From assembly GCA_023954715.1 (NCBI GenBank), contig JAGSHD010000009.1, positions 120,272-180,665 on the forward strand: a stretch of 60,394 nucleotides of DNA, written 5' to 3'. A program made the position numbers and the translations under genes. Below the pieces are notes generated by a model. That model did not search any database. It saw only the letters and a program-made list of their open reading frames with translations, and was not told where the DNA came from. Below are positions 54,779 through 60,394 of the stretch, piece by piece; the stretch's first letter is position 1; the number at the start of each line of letters is the position of its first letter. The stretch is from Candidatus Cloacimonadota bacterium (lineage in GTDB: Bacteria; Muiribacteriota; UBA6191).

Positions 54779-56145
54779 ACTTTAGATAAGTCTTCACCAA
54801 ACCAATTGTAGCGAAAGCTGTTACCATCTTTATTAATAGTTATAGAAGGTTCAGTAAATTGTTGAGGAAGATTACGTGAGCTAAAGTGATCCTTAAGCAG
54901 ATACTTTCCATCTAAGGTTAAATAATTATATAGTTTTTCTTTGGTATTACCATTTTTGCTCACTAATACCAAAGATCTACCATTAATAAAGTTTTGGGCA
55001 TCTAAGACAGGTTCATGTTTGACCTGCTCCCCCTTTTTATTGATAAAATAGGTACGGGATTTACCTATAAACTTTACTGCTGCTAAACCATTAGAAAACG
55101 ACTCTGCTGCCAGTAAGGCTTTATTCAATAGTAATTTACCTTCATGATCCAAATAATTAAATCGATGCAGAGTTTGAACTAAAGCGATTCCTTCTTGAAA
55201 TGATTTTGCGAAACGAAACCACTTTTGTGAAAGCCAGTCACCATTTGGTTTAGTAAAGTTATATTTTTTACCACCATCACTAGTATTATCTCCAAGCAAT
55301 GCAAAACCACCAATAAAATCTTCTGCTGCAATCAGTTTACGATCATAATCCCAAAGAAACTGACCATTTTCTTGTACATAGTTTACGCGTCCACTTTTTC
55401 GATTCATTCTGCATCGGTCGCTGGCAAAAGAAGCAACTTTAGTATATCCACTAATCCATTCAGGCAACATTGGATTACAGTTTAAATCCAAAAAGTTTCG
55501 TTCTTTATTGTGCAAAACTAGAGCTTTTCCTTCAGAAAATGATTCGATGTCATCATATAGTTCGCTGACTTTGGCTCCGGATGGGTCAATAATATATTTA
55601 CTTGTGGAGTTACTATCCATTACTACAGCCAAGCCACAAGAAAACTCTTCTGCATAGTGTAGGTGGTCTTTAAGTAATAAAGATCCATCACTTTTAAGAT
55701 AGTTAAATTGTTGAGTACTTAACTTAACAAGAGCAAGGCCATGCCTAAATCGGTGAAGTTTAGAAAAATTAGAAGAACTAACTCTTCTACCATTCATATC
55801 TATAAAAAACTGCTGTCGGTTCTTATCTAAAGCAATTGCGATACCATTGTAAAAGGGTTGAATATTTTCAAAACCTTCTTTTTGCTTCATTCTTTGAATT
55901 TCAAGGTCTGTTAACTGAGTTTCATCGTGTAAGTAGAAGGCTCTTTCATACATGTTATAACAACTATTTGAATGATGGACTATCGTGCCGCTGGAGTTGA
56001 CTACAGCTTGGGAAGTATAGCCTAGCTCTGGATTAAACTTCCAACATAGGGCCTTTCTATCTTCATTGAAATCTGTCTCAAAAGAAATATTTAAATCTTG
56101 TTCAATCAAGCGCTTCAATTGTACAAGCTCTAACTCAGTGTTCAT
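54775..56145 (-). CDS. WG-repeat-like protein
   Basis: 456 residues, no signal peptide. About nine repeats of 40-45 residues carry the WG-repeat pattern of an aromatic-x-aspartate/asparagine-Gly strand followed by FSxGLAxV: for instance NYLKSDGSLLLKDHLHYAEE then FSCGLAVVMD, FNYLDHEGKLLLNKALLAAE then SFSNGLAAVKF, and YFINKKGEQV. Such repeats form beta structures with unknown ligands in many bacteria. It starts 2 bases after the trmB stop and is probably in that operon. The N-terminal 70 residues are distinct. Function unknown. Confidence 0.75.
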   Translation of the reverse strand: MNTELELVQLKRLIEQDLNISFETDFNEDRKALCWKFNPELGYTSQAVVNSSGTIVHHSNSCYNMYERAFYLHDETQLTDLEIQRMKQKEGFENIQPFYNGIAIALDKNRQQFFIDMNGRRVSSSNFSKLHRFRHGLALVKLSTQQFNYLKSDGSLLLKDHLHYAEEFSCGLAVVMDSNSTSKYIIDPSGAKVSELYDDIESFSEGKALVLHNKERNFLDLNCNPMLPEWISGYTKVASFASDRCRMNRKSGRVNYVQENGQFLWDYDRKLIAAEDFIGGFALLGDNTSDGGKKYNFTKPNGDWLSQKWFRFAKSFQEGIALVQTLHRFNYLDHEGKLLLNKALLAAESFSNGLAAVKFIGKSRTYFINKKGEQVKHEPVLDAQNFINGRSLVLVSKNGNTKEKLYNYLTLDGKYLLKDHFSSRNLPQQFTEPSITINKDGNSFRYNWFGEDLSKV

Positions 56146-56147
56146 AG

Positions 56148-56747
56148 TTATTTTACTTTAGTAAAGTGGATAAAGTTTGAGTCTATATTGTCATTTTGTG
56201 CGTGGTAATAAAACAAGGTTTTTTGAATTTCAGGGGGCTCTTTTGATATAACTTGGGGTCCGAGTTGATTGATAAAATCCGGATGATCTTCTAAGAGATC
56301 ATGACCAAATTGAGCATATTCATCTACATCTGTAGCAAAATGAAAGTTTCCATTGAGTATGAGAGCATCACTAACATAGTTTAAAAACTTGGTTGTCATT
56401 GTTCTTCTACTGCTATACTTTGCTTTTAACCATGGATCAGGAAAGTTTAAATAAATGGTATGAAAATGATTGTGAAAAAAACAATGTGGAATGAGCCACT
56501 CAAAACGCGTTTGAATAACAATAATATTTGTTAAAGAACGTTTATCAATTCTTTCTGCAATTGCTCTTGCTCTAGGCATTCTCTTTTCAACACAGATATA
56601 GTTAAAGTGCGGATGTGTTTGGGCTAGCTCTATAGCAAACTCTCCCATACCAGAGCCTAGGTCTAAAACTAAGTCCTGTTTTTTTGAAAAGTATTCATGA
56701 AAGTCTTGTGGTTTTTTTAAATCTTGTATAAATAATCGAGAGTCCAT
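56148..56747 (-). CDS. trmB: tRNA (guanine-N7-)-methyltransferase TrmB
   Basis: 199 residues from ATG 56747, chosen because AGG lies 6 bases upstream; a TTG at 56783 would overlap the esterase gene. SAM-binding motif LVLDLGSGMGEFAIELA (about 26-42), YICVEKR, then NFPDPWLKAKYSSRR, the TrmB signature that binds the tRNA target. It places m7G at position 46 of tRNA variable loops. Five bases separate it from the upstream esterase stop and 2 bases from the downstream WG gene, so all three share a transcript. Confidence 0.96.
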   Translation of the reverse strand: MDSRLFIQDLKKPQDFHEYFSKKQDLVLDLGSGMGEFAIELAQTHPHFNYICVEKRMPRARAIAERIDKRSLTNIIVIQTRFEWLIPHCFFHNHFHTIYLNFPDPWLKAKYSSRRTMTTKFLNYVSDALILNGNFHFATDVDEYAQFGHDLLEDHPDFINQLGPQVISKEPPEIQKTLFYYHAQNDNIDSNFIHFTKVK

Positions 56748-56752
56748 ATAGC

Positions 56753-57412
56753 CTATTTTTTGATCGATTGAATCGTAATCCAATGATAGATTTGTTCTAG
56801 TTCTTTTTGTACAATTGTGTGTCCTTTGGAGTAAGAACGAAATTCTATGTTTTTATGAGTTGATTGCAGAACATCTACTTGTTGCTTTGTATGTTCGTAA
56901 TCCAAAACTTCATCTTGGTATCCATGGGTAATTAATATGGGTGTTTTCAGAGCATCATCTGTGATAGCTGACTTTAAATCTTGCTCTTGCCAAACAAAGC
57001 CACTGATACCTATTAATCCTTGAAATGTATAGTTTGATCGTAAGACTAACTCTAGACTCATGAGACAGCCTTGAGAAAAACCTAAAACAAAAGTGTCTTT
57101 TGCATGAAAGCCTAGAGTTTGTAGTTCATCTACAATTTCTTTAAGGATGATATAACTTCGTTTTACTCCAGGGCCCTGATTAGGAGCCATGTCGTACCAA
57201 CTATAGCCAGGGGCGCCAAAGGGAATTGGCCAAGGATCTGGTGCGTTTAAGTATAGATAGTTCATGTTTTTGAACTTGAATTGGCTGCTTAGCCAATTCA
57301 GTCCATCAGCAGAGTCACCTCTACCATGTAAAACGATCATTAATTGTTTAGAGTCAGTTTGCGCTGGATAAAACTGAAAATTATTATAGCTTTTTAATTG
57401 AAATTTATTCAT
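56753..57412 (-). CDS. Alpha/beta-hydrolase, phospholipase/carboxylesterase family
   Basis: 219 residues, the normal length for the family. Catalytic triad: Ser113 in VLGFSQGCLM, Asp167 in HGYQDEVLDY, His198 in YSKGHTI. Other family features are MIVLHGRGDSADGLNW and NAPDPWPIPFGAPGYSWYD. Members hydrolyse short acyl esters or lysophospholipids; the closest described types are YpfH-like serine esterases. First gene of the esterase-trmB-WG unit; AGGA about 9 bases before the ATG. Substrate not predictable. Confidence 0.88.
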   Translation of the reverse strand: MNKFQLKSYNNFQFYPAQTDSKQLMIVLHGRGDSADGLNWLSSQFKFKNMNYLYLNAPDPWPIPFGAPGYSWYDMAPNQGPGVKRSYIILKEIVDELQTLGFHAKDTFVLGFSQGCLMSLELVLRSNYTFQGLIGISGFVWQEQDLKSAITDDALKTPILITHGYQDEVLDYEHTKQQVDVLQSTHKNIEFRSYSKGHTIVQKELEQIYHWITIQSIKK

Positions 57413-57463
57413 ATTATATTTTGATCCTAGTATAGATAGTTTAGATGGACATTATATACACTA

Positions 57464-57472
57464 TGTTATAAT
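57464..57472 (+). promoter_or_regulatory. Extended -10 promoter for the enoyl-CoA hydratase gene
   Basis: TGTTATAAT, a perfect extended -10 (TG-n-TATAAT), about 70 bases before the ATG at 57541. No good -35 is present, which is usual for extended -10 promoters. Confidence 0.5.
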
Positions 57473-57540
57473 TATTCTATGTTGAAGCATATTTGTACTG
57501 AACAAAATTGGTAAAAAAATTAAATGATAGAAGGATATAT

Positions 57541-58308
57541 ATGAAATATTTACTGCTAAAAGAAGATGATAATATCTTGTGGGTAACCATGAATAGAGAA
57601 GAAGTCCACAATGCCTTTAATGCTCTATTGATTGATGAGTTGTTGGAGGTTTTTACAAGTATCAGTGACAATATAAAAGCAGTAGTTTTGACAGCAAAAG
57701 GTAGATCATTTTCTGCTGGTGCTGACTTGAATTGGATGAAAGAAATGATAAATTACAGTGAAGAACAAAATAAAAAAGATTCTTTGAAGCTGTTTGATAT
57801 GGTTTATGCTATCAAATCTTGTCCTGTACCTGTGATTGGTAGGATTAACGGCTCAGCATTAGGGGGAGGAGCTGGTTTGGTGAGTGCCTGCGATATTTCT
57901 CTTGGGATTAAAAAGGCAAAATTTGGTTTTACAGAGGTTAAGTTGGGTCTGCTACCAGCAGCGATCTCTCCATTTGTGAATAGCAAGATAGGGGCAACAG
58001 AGTGTTCAAGGTATTTTCTAACAGGTGAAAGATTTGATGGTTCAAGCGCCAAGACCATGGGTTTGCTGAGTGAAGCCTATGACTCGGTAGAAGAGCTTGA
58101 CCAAGAGCTTTTAAAAATTGTTGATCACTTTAAGCAAAATGCACCAAATGCCATGAAAAATTCCAAAGCATTGATTGCGCATCTTAACGAAAACTTTTAT
58201 CAACATCGTGATCACGTAGCTAATGCAATCGCTAAAGCTCGAGTATCTAAAGAAGGGCAAGAAGGACTAGGGGCTTTTTTACAAAAGCGTCCAGCAAACT
58301 TCTCTTAG
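57541..58308 (+). CDS. Enoyl-CoA hydratase/isomerase family, methylglutaconyl-CoA hydratase (LiuC)-like
   Basis: 255 residues from ATG 57541 (AAGGA 5 bases upstream). Crotonase fold: GRSFSAGADLNWM (54-66) with the oxyanion hole, NGSALGGGAGLVSACD (about 103-118) and FGFTEVKLGLLPAAISPFV (128-146) with Glu132. The GGGAGL (no Glu at the first catalytic position) and TEVKLGLLPAAISPF strings match LiuC-type hydratases of leucine degradation rather than classical FadB-type hydratases. No other leucine-pathway gene is nearby, so the pathway is inferred from motifs only. The glycosyltransferase gene starts 5 bases after its stop. Confidence 0.85.
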   Translation: MKYLLLKEDDNILWVTMNREEVHNAFNALLIDELLEVFTSISDNIKAVVLTAKGRSFSAGADLNWMKEMINYSEEQNKKDSLKLFDMVYAIKSCPVPVIGRINGSALGGGAGLVSACDISLGIKKAKFGFTEVKLGLLPAAISPFVNSKIGATECSRYFLTGERFDGSSAKTMGLLSEAYDSVEELDQELLKIVDHFKQNAPNAMKNSKALIAHLNENFYQHRDHVANAIAKARVSKEGQEGLGAFLQKRPANFS

Positions 58309-58313
58309 GTCCT

Positions 58314-59192
58314 ATGTACTCTACTGATAAACCCACAATACTTCATTTTGAAAAACAAGAAGTAAAAAAATTAGTTTCTGTTGTTATACCCACGTACAAT
58401 CGTAGGGATACTTTAAAAAGAGCTATTGACTCTGTGTTAAGTCAAACTTACCAAAACATAGAAATTATTGTCATAGATGACGGTAGTACTGATGATACTT
58501 CTCAGTTGTTAGCATCGTATGGAGATAAGATTTTTGCGATTCATCAGAAAAATCAAGGCGTATCCCATGCAAGAAATACTGGCATAGCAATATCTAGTGG
58601 TGAATGGATTGCATTTTTAGACTCAGATGATATGTGGTTAGAGTCGAAAATTCAACTTCAGTTAGAGTCTTTAGGAGACTCCAAGTTGTTAGTGAATCAT
58701 ACTCAAGAAATATGGATTCGAAATGGAGTTAGAGTTAATCCTAAAAAGAAACACTTTAAATATGATGGTAGTGAGTTTAACGATAATTTAGATATCTGTA
58801 GAATTTCTCCATCATCGGTTGTTATACATAGGTCTGTGTTCAGTAAAACAGGTGGATTTGATATTAGCTTACCAGCCTGTGAAGACTATGACCTATGGCT
58901 TCGTATTTGTAATCAATTTGAAGTGCAATATTTAGATAAACAATTGGTTCAAAAAACAGGCGGCCATGAAGATCAACTATCTAGAAAATATTTTGGCATG
59001 GATCGATTTCGTATTTTATCTTTAGCAAAAATGCTATTTTTTGAACCTCTAAGTGAGGATAGAGCTCAAAGAATTTTTAAAGAACTTTCAAAAAAGATAA
59101 ACATCTATAATAAAGGTTGCTTAAAGCGAGAAAAATATAAAGAAATCGAATACTTTAACAATTTACAAAGTAAGTGTATGCAGTGTCTGTAA
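58314..59192 (+). CDS. Family 2 glycosyltransferase
   Basis: 292 residues. GT-A fold motifs: VSVVIPTYNRRDTLKRAIDS (about 21-40), IIVIDDGSTDDT with the nucleotide-binding aspartates, GVSHARNTGIAISSGEWIAF, FLDSDDMW as the DxD motif, and CEDYDLWLRI near the catalytic base. It transfers a sugar from a nucleotide sugar in the cytoplasm, probably to an envelope glycan. It starts 5 bases after the hydratase stop with AGG 4 bases before the ATG; the pair looks co-transcribed although the functions are unrelated. The C-terminus has no membrane segment. Confidence 0.92.
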   Translation: MYSTDKPTILHFEKQEVKKLVSVVIPTYNRRDTLKRAIDSVLSQTYQNIEIIVIDDGSTDDTSQLLASYGDKIFAIHQKNQGVSHARNTGIAISSGEWIAFLDSDDMWLESKIQLQLESLGDSKLLVNHTQEIWIRNGVRVNPKKKHFKYDGSEFNDNLDICRISPSSVVIHRSVFSKTGGFDISLPACEDYDLWLRICNQFEVQYLDKQLVQKTGGHEDQLSRKYFGMDRFRILSLAKMLFFEPLSEDRAQRIFKELSKKINIYNKGCLKREKYKEIEYFNNLQSKCMQCL

Positions 59193-59410
59193 GCTTGGCT
59201 TTTGCATCTTCACTCATGTCCGTAGATTTGTACGCAAGAGCAATGGACTTTTGTTATCTAGAAAGTCACTTTCAATAATCTTACTATATGAATTTGAATA
59301 GTTAATTTTACTTTATTCAAGTGATATTGAGGGCTTATATACCCCAATGGATTATTTTTTCGAAATATCAAATTAGTAACATGAGTGCCTTTTCAAAAAT
59401 AAAAAGAACT

Positions 59411-59439
59411 CCCTAGATATTTAATACTAGGGGTTTTTT
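59411..59439. terminator. Bidirectional terminator between the glycosyltransferase and the beta-helix gene
   Basis: Stem CCCTAG / CTAGGG with a 10-base loop, T6 on the plus side and an A-rich run on the other, in the convergent interval 59193-59487, which otherwise holds nothing I can support. Confidence 0.7.
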
Positions 59440-59487
59440 GACTAAGATATCATTTAGATAATCGAATCTGAGAAAAAGGTTAGTTTA

Positions 59488-60394
59488 CTATTCAATTTCT
59501 ACAATCTCCATCGGCGACAAGGACTTTCTACCATCTTGTGAGATTGCTTCAATCCAAACATACCATGTTCCTATAGGCTTTAAGAAGTCTTCACTATTGG
59601 TATTTAAACCAGTAATTGGTGTTGCTGAATAGAAGTTTGGAGTGATCGAAGTATATATTGAATAGCTAACAGCATCTTTGATATTTTGCCATTCTAGCTT
59701 TACCCCACCAAATATAATAGTTTGTGAAATTAGTTGGGTAGGCATTAATGGATTAGTGCTTAAATGGGACTTTGGAGTGAAAGTGATAGCTTGGTCATTT
59801 TGAATTTCTGACACTAGATTGTATGCTTTGATTACTAAATTATACTCTATATCATTCATTAGTGAAGAAATTATAACCGAGTTAGTCAATGTATTTAAGC
59901 TACCACTACTAACGGGACTTAGTACAGTAGAGTAAAACTGTTTATAAAATGCAACTCCATCTACTGCTTTGAAGGATACTTTTACTTCATTACTTCCTGT
60001 AGAGATAGCAATTTGATCCACAGAACTAGCTGACATGGCAGCAGTTGGTTTAGGGGTGAGTGGGCTTGATTCGGTTAGTATTGGACTCACTATCACTAAG
60101 GATTTTGTTCCATCTTCAGCGAAGTCGTAGACCAATTCAGATAGGGCGTCTGTATCGGTAGTTCCCCAGTAGTTATTTCTTGCATCAATATCAGGAAAGT
60201 CGATAGGTTTTTCATTAACTATTTCATATATAGAAGAGTTTCCATAAATATTGTTATTTTTTAGAGATATTGTTCTGTCATTATAAAAACTTTTAAGAAT
60301 AATAGTTGAACACTTAGCTCCTTTTTCACAAATGTTTCCAGTGATTAAGTTTTCATTTACCAAAACGTTTCCACTTATAGTTAAAGCACTACCT
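59488..60394 (-). CDS. Parallel beta-helix / fibronectin III-like surface protein (5' part outside window)
   Basis: At least 302 residues; the frame stays open to the right edge (ISGNVLVNENLITGN), so the start lies outside. The N-terminal part repeats short N-rich turns (VNENLITGN, LKNNNIYGN, DARNNYWGT) typical of right-handed parallel beta-helix rungs such as in pectate-lyase-like and adhesin proteins. After about residue 115 come two fibronectin type III-like domains (EVKVSFKAVDGVAFYKQFYS; VKLEWQNIKDAVSYSIYTS). It ends in an acidic tail without an anchor. Probably an exported surface protein. Confidence 0.75.
   Translation of the reverse strand, partial: GSALTISGNVLVNENLITGNICEKGAKCSTIILKSFYNDRTISLKNNNIYGNSSIYEIVNEKPIDFPDIDARNNYWGTTDTDALSELVYDFAEDGTKSLVIVSPILTESSPLTPKPTAAMSASSVDQIAISTGSNEVKVSFKAVDGVAFYKQFYSTVLSPVSSGSLNTLTNSVIISSLMNDIEYNLVIKAYNLVSEIQNDQAITFTPKSHLSTNPLMPTQLISQTIIFGGVKLEWQNIKDAVSYSIYTSITPNFYSATPITGLNTNSEDFLKPIGTWYVWIEAISQDGRKSLSPMEIVEIE

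Noticed and set aside
1..60394. Search by eye for tRNA, rRNA, CRISPR, transposases, att sites and replication origin
   Set aside because: No cloverleaf-like sequence with a GTTCAAATC-type arm, no regularly spaced repeats, no DDE/recombinase protein and no DnaA-box cluster were seen.

Overview
The window is AT-rich (roughly one third G+C by eye), densely packed DNA of a Gram-negative bacterium. Many products carry signal peptides, and there is an outer-membrane secretin, a lipoprotein-like protein and inner-membrane proteins of the CreD, YnfA and HupE types. A PUFA synthase arranged like those of myxobacteria and thraustochytrids, a 32-residue COX24-type basic protein, giant kelch repeats and several secreted peptidase-like proteins would fit a marine Bdellovibrionota/Oligoflexia or other former deltaproteobacterial lineage. 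That placement is inference; no rRNA or tRNA gene is present to test it.

Layout. 1-9842: the 3' end of a giant secreted kelch beta-propeller gene. 9907-14071 (minus): a secreted Hsp20-like protein, an orphan secretin with a large C-terminal extension, and a secreted EndoU-family ribonuclease. 14332-23249: single genes with mixed roles, namely a MOSC protein, a TPR/metallopeptidase, an RsbW-like ATPase, a DA1-like zinc metallopeptidase that seems to start at AUC, an Imm22-like immunity protein, YnfA, CreD, a second possible immunity protein and a HupE-like membrane protein.

23374-45011 is the centrepiece. A four-gene PUFA synthase operon on the minus strand (pfaD; KS-MAT-3xACP; KR-DH; KS-CLF-AT-DH-DH) faces away from a complete oleABCD operon on the plus strand, with one Sel1-repeat gene between them. 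Pfa enzymes build polyunsaturated acyl chains from malonyl-CoA. OleA condenses two acyl chains, OleD reduces the product, OleC forms a beta-lactone and OleB decarboxylates it to an olefin. Side by side they look like one dedicated locus for very long polyunsaturated hydrocarbons of the hentriacontanonaene kind. No phosphopantetheinyl transferase for the three ACPs is visible in the window. A 56-residue cysteine-rich protein is encoded on the opposite strand, overlapping the 3' end of oleD.

45395-60394: a membrane-bound class III adenylate cyclase, a small membrane protein, an unknown minus-strand protein, a lipoprotein-like propeller plus a secreted nucleotidyltransferase-fold protein, the COX24-type micro-gene with a near-consensus promoter, a secreted GH13 debranching enzyme, a tight minus-strand operon (esterase, trmB, WG-repeat protein), a LiuC-like hydratase followed by a family 2 glycosyltransferase, and the 3' end of a beta-helix/fibronectin-type surface protein cut by the right edge. 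I saw no CRISPR array, transposase, integrase, tRNA or rRNA.
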